Assembly: GCA_050288085.1 (NCBI GenBank)
Contig: JBNKDD010000158.1
Coordinates: 1 to 12,791 of the forward strand
Source of the DNA: JBNKDD01 sp050288085
Lineage (GTDB): Bacteria; Chloroflexota; Anaerolineae; Aggregatilineales; UBA3940
Length of the DNA stretch: 12,791 nt
Direction: 5' to 3'
Shown: positions 1 to 6,857 of the stretch, one piece after another
Layout: every line of letters begins with the position of its first letter
Position numbering within the stretch: the stretch's first letter is position 1
Made by a program: the position numbers and the translations under genes
Notes under the pieces: generated by a model
Seen by the model: the letters and a program-made list of their open reading frames with translations, nothing else
What the model was told of the DNA's origin: nothing
Database searches by the model: none

Positions 1-1606
1 TGAAAGCGGTGAGTATCGTGGTAAGCATAAACAAACCCACCATGATGCCAATTGGTCCTAACGAGCCAGCCAGACCAATCACCTGTTCGGACAAGAATTG
101 GGCCGTGCCCGTTTTTTCCATGGCAATGCCCATCGGCAGCATCCCGGCAATCAGCACCAGGCTTTTCCAATCGATGGATTCGTAGGCTTCGTCCATGGTC
201 AGGCAGCCGGTCAGGACAACGGCCAACCCCGCGACCATACTGGCGGTCGTCACCGGAACCAGTCCAGTAACGATCAGGGTCAACATGCCAACCAGAACCA
301 GCGCCGCGACCGCCGCCTTACGGGGATTGGGAAGGTTGGACATCATCTCCGTTTCACCCATGACGACAAAGTCTCGACGCCGTTTGTTCAGGGCCAGGAT
401 GTCTTTCCATTCGCCCTGGACTAACAGGATATCACCAAAGCTAAGTGGGGTTTCTTTCAGGTTGAGCTTTCCGCTCACGCCGGAGCGCCGGATATCTAAC
501 ACCGTCAGCCGGTAGGTTGATCCGAAGTGTAAATCGGACAGCGTTTTTCCGATCAACGATGAACGGAGAGGCAGTACCACTTCGACAATCCCCAGTTCGT
601 GGGTAACCAACGCCTGGCGGTCATCCACGGAAGCCGGTTGGATCGCCAACTTCCACTGAGCCGCCGCCTTTGATACATCATTGAGTTCGCCTTTGACGAT
701 CAACACATCATCAACCTGCAAGATAACATCCGGCGTGGGGCGAATGTGGGTAGTACTATCGGACTGTACTACCAGGCGTTGATCACCCAGGCGAGCCACT
801 GTGCGGGGCTGGACCGGACGGCATATTTCCAACACAGCGATGTCGTAGTCATGGCCCAGTTGAGAATCGGCCAGCGTTTGCCCAACCATCCGCGACGCTC
901 TACGCACCCGGAGCCGAAACAGGCTGTCGGGTAAACGGTACAGGTTGATCAGTTCCTCCGGGGTTTCGACCGGTTGAGCATCCCGGCTGGGCCTATGATC
1001 GGGGAGCAGCCGCCGCCCGATCAGAATCATAAACATAACTCCGGCAATAATTAGCAGAATGCCCATTGGTGTGAAGCTGAAGAACTTAAACGGCTCTAAA
1101 CCCTCTTCACGGAGCAAATCGGTCACGATAATGTTTGGAGGCGTACCGATCAGGGTGGATGCACCGCCAAGCAATGATCCAAAAGCCAGGGGAATCAGCA
1201 ATTTCGACGGGCTGATCCGGGTACTGCCAGCCAGACTGATAATGGCAGGCAGCATCACCGCGACCACACCGGTATCGCTCATGAAACCGGACAGCACCGC
1301 CACCGCGATCATAATCGCCGCCGTTAACCGGACTTCATTTTGCCCGGCAATCTTGAGAACGCGGGTAGCGATCATACCCGCCAATCCGGTTTGAAAAACC
1401 GCACCGCCGACCATAAACAAAGACGCTATAGTCAACACGGCAGAGCTAGAGAAACCGGCCAACGCTTCTTCTACGGTCAGCACACGGGTTAGCATTAGCA
1501 AGATAACGACACCTAATGCAACCATATCGACGCGCAGCCACTCAGTGATGAACAGGACGATAGCCACTACCAGAATGGCTAATGTCGCCCACATTTGTAG
1601 GGTCAT
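1..1606 (-). CDS. SLC13/DASS-type permease with two RCK_C (TrkA-C) domains, 3' end cut by window edge
   Basis: Inner-membrane anion/dicarboxylate-type permease; the substrate (sulfate, C4-dicarboxylate or other anion) cannot be told from sequence. I translated 535 codons from the ATG at 1606, which has a GAAAGGA ribosome site at 1611-1617; the frame stays open to the left edge. Residues 5-40 and 55-200 are hydrophobic membrane segments. They contain GFMSDTGVVAVMLP (about 107-120, where the family usually has an S-N-T helical hairpin) and LGGASTLIGTPPNIIV (about 146-161), a hallmark of the family. Two soluble RCK_C/TrkA-C-like regions follow at about 217-310 and 330-405. Hydrophobic segments resume at 430 and the window ends at ILTAF, just where the second SNT hairpin would be expected. 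Roughly 50-70 residues are probably missing. Asp111 replaces the Asn of the first SNT motif. The gene is divergent from marR, and no convincing promoter is visible upstream. Confidence 0.9.
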   Translation of the reverse strand, partial: MTLQMWATLAILVVAIVLFITEWLRVDMVALGVVILLMLTRVLTVEEALAGFSSSAVLTIASLFMVGGAVFQTGLAGMIATRVLKIAGQNEVRLTAAIMIAVAVLSGFMSDTGVVAVMLPAIISLAGSTRISPSKLLIPLAFGSLLGGASTLIGTPPNIIVTDLLREEGLEPFKFFSFTPMGILLIIAGVMFMILIGRRLLPDHRPSRDAQPVETPEELINLYRLPDSLFRLRVRRASRMVGQTLADSQLGHDYDIAVLEICRPVQPRTVARLGDQRLVVQSDSTTHIRPTPDVILQVDDVLIVKGELNDVSKAAAQWKLAIQPASVDDRQALVTHELGIVEVVLPLRSSLIGKTLSDLHFGSTYRLTVLDIRRSGVSGKLNLKETPLSFGDILLVQGEWKDILALNKRRRDFVVMGETEMMSNLPNPRKAAVAALVLVGMLTLIVTGLVPVTTASMVAGLAVVLTGCLTMDEAYESIDWKSLVLIAGMLPMGIAMEKTGTAQFLSEQVIGLAGSLGPIGIMVGLFMLTTILTAF

Positions 1607-1720
1607 AGAATCCTTTCAGACAGGCGAAAGATTTTCCGCGATCTTAACCGAGAGATGCCCATTGAGCCACATCACCTGATTGTTACAACTTTTTTATATT
1701 TTTGGCCCGTTTGTTATGCT

Positions 1721-1744
1721 TTTGCAATGCAAATTACCTATAAT
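1721..1744 (+). promoter_or_regulatory. Putative promoter with palindrome in its spacer, for candidate small RNA
   Basis: A perfect TATAAT lies at 1739-1744. No good -35 hexamer sits at the right distance (ATGCTT at 1716-1721 has 17 bp spacing but is a poor match). A 13 bp perfect dyad, TTTGCA-A-TGCAAA at 1721-1733, ends 5 bp upstream of the TATAAT. It could be an operator or activator site, which would fit the weak -35. Transcription would start near 1751. Confidence 0.4.
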
Positions 1745-1750
1745 GAAAAT

Positions 1751-1852
1751 AAGGCAGTTAACATCAAAGCAGTTCAATATTAGGGGTACAGCCGCACAAA
1801 CTGTACCATACTGTTCCAGATCAACCCCCACTCGTCGGGGGTTGTTTTTTGT
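1751..1852 (+). ncRNA. Candidate ~100 nt small RNA or terminated leader
   Basis: This is an intergenic segment bounded by a TATAAT box and a strong intrinsic terminator, with no credible reading frame. The predicted RNA has a 7 bp hairpin, GGTACAG (1785-1791) with CTGTACC (1801-1807) around a 9 nt loop, then a 14 nt single-stranded linker, then the terminator hairpin. I do not recognise a known RNA family. It may be a free small RNA. It may instead be a terminated leader for marR, but the marR promoter seen at 1972-2000 lies downstream of the terminator. The stretch 1853-1971 holds nothing I recognise except a second copy of the 9-mer TACAGCCGC, also present in the hairpin region. Confidence 0.4.
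1822..1850 (+). terminator. Rho-independent terminator, plus strand
   Basis: CAACCCCC (1822-1829) pairs perfectly with GGGGGTTG (1837-1844) around a 7 nt loop, followed by six T at 1845-1850. There is no T-run on the other strand, so it acts on plus-strand transcription. No plus-strand gene lies upstream before the divergent permease, so something non-coding is transcribed here. Confidence 0.85.
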
Positions 1853-1971
1853 TACAGCCGCGCAGTTAAACACACCACTACACAAAACAATCAGTCGAGC
1901 CAGTCTAAACCGCTCCATAAGTAAGATAGATAACAGCCTAGCTGATTGCAAATCCAGTCAAGAAAAAACCA

Positions 1972-2000
1972 TTGACAATTTTCACACTGAAAGGTATTGT
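1972..2000 (+). promoter_or_regulatory. Sigma-70-type promoter of the marR-mfs operon
   Basis: A consensus -35 TTGACA (1972-1977) is separated by 17 bp from the -10 TATTGT (1995-2000). The predicted start near 2007 gives a leader of about 34 nt before the marR ATG. No clear Shine-Dalgarno sequence precedes that ATG. Confidence 0.75.
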
Positions 2001-2002
2001 AG

Positions 2003-2039
2003 ATACTTAAGTGACCTAATAGTTAAAAGACCTAAGTAT
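2003..2039 (+). promoter_or_regulatory. Putative MarR operator region
   Basis: ATACTTAAGT (2003-2012) and ACCTAAGTAT (2030-2039) form an inverted repeat matching at 9 of 10 positions, with a 17 bp spacer. The left arm contains the perfect 8 bp palindrome ACTTAAGT (2005-2012) on the predicted transcription start, and GACCTAA is repeated directly at 2013-2019 and 2029-2035. A MarR-family dimer binding here would block its own operon; autoregulation is common in the family but is inferred here. Confidence 0.5.
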
Positions 2040-2040
2040 T

Positions 2041-2511
2041 ATGGTAAATCAATCCTTGACTGTTGCTGATAAACTGCTGCGGGTTGTCCCGTTGATCACC
2101 CGTGCCATCTCGACTGAGATGCGGCAGATGTCACACCCTTCACATTTTCACCTGCTGGCGATGCTGGCTCACCAGGAACAAAACATGAGCGAACTCGCTG
2201 AGAAGCACGGAGTCAGCTTACCGAGCATGTCCAGCACGATCAGGACTCTGGAGGATCGGGGCTGGATTCGACGCATCCCGGCAGAGCATGACCGGCGGGT
2301 AGTAGTGATCGCTCTCTCCCCAGAAGGGCAAGCCGCCCTGATCGACATGCAGACTCAGATTCAATCCAAGCTGATTGCAGCCCTGGAATCCATCCCGGCA
2401 GCCGATCTAAGCACTATCCTTGAGGGGTTGGATATCCTGGATCAAGCATTCAAACAAGATCCCGAACCGGCCTGTGTCACCCCCATACTCCAACCGGAAG
2501 AGGAAGCATGA
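2041..2511 (+). CDS. MarR-family transcriptional regulator
   Basis: A 156-residue cytoplasmic winged-helix DNA-binding protein, the usual size for the family. The N-terminal helix leads into the helix-turn-helix at about 49-72 (MSELAEKHGVSLPSMSSTIRTLEDRG) and the wing at about 78-96, which carries the characteristic DRR (84-86) and the LSPEG turn. C-terminal helices complete the dimer interface. The chosen ATG is 41 bp downstream of a good -10 box and leaves an ordinary N-terminus, although it lacks a clear ribosome site. The stop overlaps the next start (ATGA, 4 bp), so it is translationally coupled to an MFS exporter. The arrangement indicates a ligand-released repressor of a drug or toxicant efflux pump. 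The ligand is unknown. Confidence 0.93.
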   Translation: MVNQSLTVADKLLRVVPLITRAISTEMRQMSHPSHFHLLAMLAHQEQNMSELAEKHGVSLPSMSSTIRTLEDRGWIRRIPAEHDRRVVVIALSPEGQAALIDMQTQIQSKLIAALESIPAADLSTILEGLDILDQAFKQDPEPACVTPILQPEEEA

Positions 2512-3716
2512 AAATTAACAGCCGCAACATGATTATTTTGTTCTTTACGCTGGTCGTTGTGATGATGGGCTTTGGGATGATCATCCCGCTCCTGCCATTC
2601 TACGTGGAAAGTTTCGGCGCAGGCGGGCAGGCCGTCGGTTTTCTGATGGCGATCTATGCCCTGATGCAGTTCTTGATGTCGCCCATCTGGGGCGATCTAT
2701 CTGACCAGTATGGACGCAAACCAATATTACTAATCGGGATATTGGGCAATGCCGTTGCCCAACTGCTATTTGGCCTATCCAACCAGTTGTGGATGCTGTT
2801 CGCGGCCCGTGCCCTGGCCGGGATTCTGTCATCGGCGACCCTGCCAACCGCGATGGCTTTTATCGGTGACAGCACCGAAAAAGAAGATCGCGGCGGGGGG
2901 ATGGGTACGCTTGGCGCAGCGATGGGCATTGGGATGGTGCTTGGCCCCGGCCTGGGAGGCTGGTTAGCGGAAGCATATAACCTGTCACTGCCTTTCTTCG
3001 TCGCATCAGGTTTATCGACATTGGCCCTGATTCTGGTCCTGGTTTTATTACCGGAATCGCTGCCCGACGAATCCCGCACCAAAATGGACAGGCTGCATGG
3101 CCCTCAACTGGGCGAGATGTGGAAAGCCCTGTTTGGCCCGCTCGGCATTCTGCTGCTGATGGCCTTTGTCGTCAGCTTTGGGGTAACCAAGTTTGAAACG
3201 GTATTCAGCCTGTTTGCCCAGAACAAATTTGACTATGGGCCAAAACGCGTAAGCACCATCCTGGTCTTTATCGGGATCACCTCGGCGATCATTCAAGGTG
3301 CACTGACCGGCGTTCTGACTCGCAAACTGGGCGAAGTATTTATTATCCGGGCTTCGCTGCTGGTCAGTGCTATTGGGTTTGTTGCCATGACCCAGGCCCG
3401 AACCTATCCCGGCGTGATCGCCACCACCCTGCTGTTTATCACCGGCAACGCTATGCTGCGACCGTCCGTCTCGGCATTAACGTCACGGCGGGCGACTACC
3501 GGTCAGGGGGTAGCGATGGGGTTAAATAATGCCTTTATGAGTCTGGGGCGGATTGCCGGGCCGGTATTGGCCGGATACTTATTTGACCAGGGGGTCAATC
3601 TACCCTACCTCGCGGGGGCAGTAATTATGGCCCTGGGGCTGGTCATCGGCCTGATCTGGCTGCAAAAAGAAATCCCTGACAGTACCACAGAACCGGTAAT
3701 GTCAACCCAATCGTAG
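2508..3716 (+). CDS. MFS drug exporter, DHA1/TetA-like, 12 TM
   Basis: A 402-residue proton-coupled antiporter of the inner membrane. Motif A is clear between TM2 and TM3 (GDLSDQYGRK, 62-71), motif B includes RALAGI (101-106), and antiporter motif C is in TM5 (about 136-151, ending GPGLGG). Motif C marks drug/H+ antiporters rather than importers. Length and spacing of hydrophobic segments fit 12 helices with a cytoplasmic loop at about 185-205. The start ATG overlaps the marR stop by 4 bp and is preceded by a strong GAGGAAG ribosome site. Local control by the adjacent MarR is likely. The last 15 bp overlap the tail of the opposite-strand GT39 gene. The substrate cannot be named; similarity to tetracycline-type pumps is at family level only. 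Confidence 0.93.
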   Translation: MKINSRNMIILFFTLVVVMMGFGMIIPLLPFYVESFGAGGQAVGFLMAIYALMQFLMSPIWGDLSDQYGRKPILLIGILGNAVAQLLFGLSNQLWMLFAARALAGILSSATLPTAMAFIGDSTEKEDRGGGMGTLGAAMGIGMVLGPGLGGWLAEAYNLSLPFFVASGLSTLALILVLVLLPESLPDESRTKMDRLHGPQLGEMWKALFGPLGILLLMAFVVSFGVTKFETVFSLFAQNKFDYGPKRVSTILVFIGITSAIIQGALTGVLTRKLGEVFIIRASLLVSAIGFVAMTQARTYPGVIATTLLFITGNAMLRPSVSALTSRRATTGQGVAMGLNNAFMSLGRIAGPVLAGYLFDQGVNLPYLAGAVIMALGLVIGLIWLQKEIPDSTTEPVMSTQS

Positions 3717-5204
3717 CAGGCGGTAGACAATAAACGATATGTTCCCGGCCCGGTCAAGGGTTTCAAGCTCAATGACAACCTGATATCCTGACCGGGCAGC
3801 GGCATCCAGCACCTCGGTTTGACTTTCCCAGCCGGGCAGTACCAGGAATCGCGGCGGCTGATCGGGATCATCACCAAAGGTCGCCAGATCGGATTCGAGG
3901 GCAGCCGGTGAATCAAACGGAGCCAGGTAGACATAGGCATCAAACAGGTAATAATTGAGCGTCCAGCCGAGCGATTGATAGTAAACAATCGTCCCGACTG
4001 GCTGTTGGCTGAGGTAGTCCGCCACCTGATCGATTCCATCAAATGCGCCATGATCACCGCCAACCGGGTAAGCGTTGCGGGTGGTTTGATAGGCAGGCCA
4101 GACCATTAACAGGATCATGGCGGCGATGGGGATAACCTGTCTTGCCCGGCTATCCTTTAGCAGCTCTTGCCCTACTCGACCGATCAGTAAGCCAATCACC
4201 GGCGCCATCGGCAGCAGGTAGCGATCCAGCACCGGGAAAGCTACCAGCCAGTGAAACGCCAAGTAGCCAATCAAATAAGCCAGCAGCACCAACGACACAG
4301 ATGAAGCACGATCTCGCCTGCGATGGCGAAGTTCGAGCAGTGGCAATAGTAACATCAGCGCCGCAAGGAGAATAGCAGGGCCAATTTCTCCGGCGAAAAA
4401 TCGCAGCCATCCCAACCAGGAAAGCAAACGCGGCCAGACCTCATTATGGCGGATCAGGCGGCCCGGATTGTTAGCATCAAACCCCGCCGTCCAGAAACTG
4501 GCGGCAGGTTGGCGGCTCACATCCCAAACAAAAACCAACGCCAGGACGATTCCCAGGCCCAACAGGAAACGGACTAACCATCCTATGATCTGCCGCCAGC
4601 CGGTATGACCGTCTACGCTCTGAACGATCCCCAGGCCGATCACCAATGGCAGGAGGAAGATCGCATTTTGCTTGGTAGCAAAAGCCAATCCAAACAGCAG
4701 TCCGGCCCATCCCCATCGACGGGCACTGACGGCCACCAGCGAGGCCAGCCACCACATCATCATCGGCGTGTCGGCAAAAACAGTCGGGGCAAAAAGGATG
4801 GCAAAGGGAGAGAGCGCAAAAGATAAAGCCGCCAGGATAACGGCGATCTTCGAGTGCCAGAGCCGCCAGGACAACCGTACCAGCAGAGCCAGACCGATCA
4901 CACCGGTAAAGAATCCAGGCAGCCGGGCGGTTAGTTCATGCCCCCAGGACATTGAGATACCACCAGCCAGCAGATAATAGAATAAGGGGGGTTTATCGAC
5001 GAGAAGGTGAGTGTTTGATAACAGGGGATCGATCCCCTGGATAATCAGGCGGCCCAGAGTAGCAAACAGGGCTTCATCAGGGTGGAACCGGTTATCGGTC
5101 AGGATAGCGATCCTGAGTGCGGCCCCTACCAGGATTACCCACCAGGCAAATAGAGGCGACCGGTCAGCCGCCTCTTTATCCGTAAAAGAGCGGTCAATCG
5201 ACAA
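3702..5204 (-). CDS. GT39/ArnT-like integral membrane glycosyltransferase (GT-C fold)
   Basis: A 500-residue polytopic protein, predicted to transfer a sugar from a polyprenyl-phosphate donor to a lipid, protein or glycan on the outer face of the membrane. TM1 is at about 20-37. The first external loop carries NRFHPDEALFA (38-48), matching the acidic DE site of the GT-C/PMT superfamily, and HELTARLPGF (89-98) is the conserved segment typical of ArnT/PMT relatives. About ten further hydrophobic helices follow, then a soluble C-terminal region from about 385. An in-frame TGA 15 nt upstream forces the start to the TTG at 5204 or further downstream; the TTG overlaps the stop of the upstream GT2 gene by 11 bp, and no separate ribosome site is seen, so translation is probably coupled. 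The acceptor is unknown. The 3' end overlaps the convergent exporter gene by 15 bp. Confidence 0.88.
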   Translation of the reverse strand: MSIDRSFTDKEAADRSPLFAWWVILVGAALRIAILTDNRFHPDEALFATLGRLIIQGIDPLLSNTHLLVDKPPLFYYLLAGGISMSWGHELTARLPGFFTGVIGLALLVRLSWRLWHSKIAVILAALSFALSPFAILFAPTVFADTPMMMWWLASLVAVSARRWGWAGLLFGLAFATKQNAIFLLPLVIGLGIVQSVDGHTGWRQIIGWLVRFLLGLGIVLALVFVWDVSRQPAASFWTAGFDANNPGRLIRHNEVWPRLLSWLGWLRFFAGEIGPAILLAALMLLLPLLELRHRRRDRASSVSLVLLAYLIGYLAFHWLVAFPVLDRYLLPMAPVIGLLIGRVGQELLKDSRARQVIPIAAMILLMVWPAYQTTRNAYPVGGDHGAFDGIDQVADYLSQQPVGTIVYYQSLGWTLNYYLFDAYVYLAPFDSPAALESDLATFGDDPDQPPRFLVLPGWESQTEVLDAAARSGYQVVIELETLDRAGNISFIVYRLLRLG

Positions 5205-5904
5205 AGCGGTATTTGATCAAGGCCCATAAGGCCGGGAAACCATCCCGCCAGGTGATCTTCTTGCCCTCCTCAAATTCACGCCCGTAGTACGATATAGCGA
5301 CTTCGTACACACGATAGCCGCGCTTGGCAACCTTAGCGGTGATCTCCGGCTCAAAATCGAATCGCCTGGAATGCAGGGGAATATCCCGCACCAGATCAGC
5401 CCGGAATGCCTTGTAACAGGTTTCCATGTCGCTCAGGTCAAGATTGTAAAGTAAATTGGTCAGCATCGTCAGGAAGAAATTGCCGATCCGATGGCTGAAA
5501 TTCATCTTGCGGGCAGGCTTCCCCAGAAAACGCGACCCATACACCACATCGGCCCGACCCTCAAGAATCGGCCTGAACACATCCTTGTAGTCACGCGGAT
5601 CGTATTCCAGGTCAGCATCCTGAATGATAAAAATATCGCCGGTCGCCGTCTTAAATCCGGTGCGGACAGCGCTGCCTTTGCCGCCATTTTGCTCGTGGAG
5701 CACCACACGGATCACCGGGTGATCATCCCACTGTTTCATAATATCGCGTGAGCCGTCTGTCGAGCCATCATCGACAATCACCAACTCGTCGATGTGCCGC
5801 TCCGGCTGGCCGGGATCGCTAACGTTGACCGTAAGAACCTGGTTGACAATGTCTTCGAGCGTTTCACGCTCATTGTAAACCGGCATGATCACCGAAATCT
5901 TCAT
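5194..5904 (-). CDS. GT2 glycosyltransferase, DPM1-like polyprenyl-phosphate sugar synthase
   Basis: A 236-residue GT-A enzyme without membrane helices, like the soluble dolichol-phosphate mannose synthase type. The fold is marked by SVIMPVYNE (4-12), DDGSTD (45-50), NGGKGSAVRTG (73-83) and the metal/nucleotide-binding QDAD (95-98). YGSRF (122-126) and the DMETCYKAFR segment are typical of the DPM1-like subgroup. It probably transfers mannose or glucose from a nucleotide sugar to a polyprenyl phosphate on the cytoplasmic face. The overlapping downstream GT-C enzyme is the natural consumer of that lipid-linked sugar. The ATG at 5904 has GAGGT at 5913-5917, 8 nt away. The exact sugar cannot be read from the sequence. 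Confidence 0.92.
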   Translation of the reverse strand: MKISVIMPVYNERETLEDIVNQVLTVNVSDPGQPERHIDELVIVDDGSTDGSRDIMKQWDDHPVIRVVLHEQNGGKGSAVRTGFKTATGDIFIIQDADLEYDPRDYKDVFRPILEGRADVVYGSRFLGKPARKMNFSHRIGNFFLTMLTNLLYNLDLSDMETCYKAFRADLVRDIPLHSRRFDFEPEITAKVAKRGYRVYEVAISYYGREFEEGKKITWRDGFPALWALIKYRFVD

Positions 5905-5997
5905 GCCAACTAACCTCGTTTTTCATAGTATGGGTACAGATAAAGTCAGGCCAAGCCGATAATTCTAAAACACAATGGCCCAACGACAGCGGGCGCT

Positions 5998-6026
5998 AGT
6001 ATAGCAATCCCCCCCTACCCCGGCAA
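5998..6026 (-). promoter_or_regulatory. Promoter of the GT2-GT39 operon, with G7 tract in the spacer
   Basis: On the minus strand TTGCCG (6021-6026) is followed after exactly 17 bp by TATACT (5998-6003), with an extended -10 TGC just before it. The spacer contains seven consecutive G on this strand (C run at 6009-6015). The leader would be about 86 nt. A second possible promoter, TTGGCC (5949-5954) with TACTAT (5925-5930) at 18 bp spacing, lies closer to the gene. Confidence 0.65.
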
Positions 6027-6034
6027 CATCGCGT

Positions 6035-6040
6035 TATAAT
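6035..6040 (+). promoter_or_regulatory. -10 box for the HAD-rlmN operon, probably giving a leaderless mRNA
   Basis: A perfect TATAAT ends 7 nt before the ATG at 6048, so transcription should start at or next to the A of the start codon. There is no recognisable -35 hexamer and no Shine-Dalgarno sequence. The box lies just upstream of, and divergent from, the GT2 promoter. Confidence 0.5.
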
Positions 6041-6047
6041 CAACCAT

Positions 6048-6857
6048 ATGAAATTAGCAAACCTCAAGACCTTATTGATCGATGGTGACGGCGTATTATG
6101 GCATGGAAACGTCCCCATGCCCGGCCTGAATCATTTCTTTGATGTATTGGATCAACGCGGGATCGACTGGGCACTTTTGACAAATAATGCCACCCGCACA
6201 TTAGGCGATTATATTGATAAGCTGCGCGGCTTCGGCATCAAGACGCGGGAAGACCAGGTTTATACCAGCGCCAGCGTTACAGCCAGCAGCCTGAGCAAAC
6301 GGTATCAGGTTGGAGATGCCCTGTACGTGGTTGCCGGAGCGGGCGCGAAGAAGCATCTACGCGAATCCGGATTCATCGTTTATGATGGCGAGGAACAGCC
6401 GGATAATGTAGTGGCGGTAGTTGGCGGGTTGGACTTTGATATCAACTACCAGAAGATTTTGATCGCCGGGCGGCTGGTGCTCGGTGGGGCAGATTGGGTA
6501 GCGACTAACCCCGACCGGACTTTCCCAGCACCGGACAGCATCGTGCCGGGTGCGGGAAGTATTGTAGCCGCAATAGAGGCGGTAGTTGGCAGACCACCCT
6601 ACTACATCGGCAAACCGGAACCAGCGATCTTTGACGCGGCGATGGAAGCCTTCAAAGCTGACAAAGCCTCGACTGCCATGCTCGGCGACCGGGTTGAAAC
6701 GGATATCCTCGGTGCACAGCGATTGGGATTAGGTACGATCCTGGTGTTGTCCGGGGTAACCGATCGGGAACGGCTGGCAACTTTCGATTATCAACCGGAT
6801 ATGATTTACGACGACATCAGTAAGTTAACAGCAGCCTTAGAAGCGCTCGATGGCTAA
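6048..6857 (+). CDS. HAD-superfamily IIA phosphatase, NagD/phosphoglycolate-phosphatase-like
   Basis: A 269-residue cytoplasmic hydrolase. All four HAD motifs are present: the nucleophile and acid in LLIDGDGVLW (Asp12, Asp14), LLTNNAT (Thr45-Asn46) for motif II, Lys189 in GKPEP for motif III, and Asp214/Asp219 in GDRVETDILGA for motif IV. A C2-type cap lies between motifs II and III, as in NagD and eukaryotic phosphoglycolate/pyridoxal phosphatases. The substrate is probably a small phosphorylated metabolite; nothing in the window narrows it down. The start is the ATG directly behind a TATAAT box, without a ribosome site. The stop overlaps the rlmN start by 8 bp, so the two are co-transcribed. 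Confidence 0.92.
   Translation: MKLANLKTLLIDGDGVLWHGNVPMPGLNHFFDVLDQRGIDWALLTNNATRTLGDYIDKLRGFGIKTREDQVYTSASVTASSLSKRYQVGDALYVVAGAGAKKHLRESGFIVYDGEEQPDNVVAVVGGLDFDINYQKILIAGRLVLGGADWVATNPDRTFPAPDSIVPGAGSIVAAIEAVVGRPPYYIGKPEPAIFDAAMEAFKADKASTAMLGDRVETDILGAQRLGLGTILVLSGVTDRERLATFDYQPDMIYDDISKLTAALEALDG

Noticed and set aside
52..1394. Several plus-strand open frames across the left 1.4 kb
   Set aside because: They are shadows of the minus-strand permease, whose translation shows clear family motifs over the whole stretch.
1680..2069. 129-codon open frame on the plus strand across the permease-marR spacer
   Set aside because: It runs through the intrinsic terminator and the marR promoter, overlaps the marR start, has no ribosome site and has no recognisable protein features.
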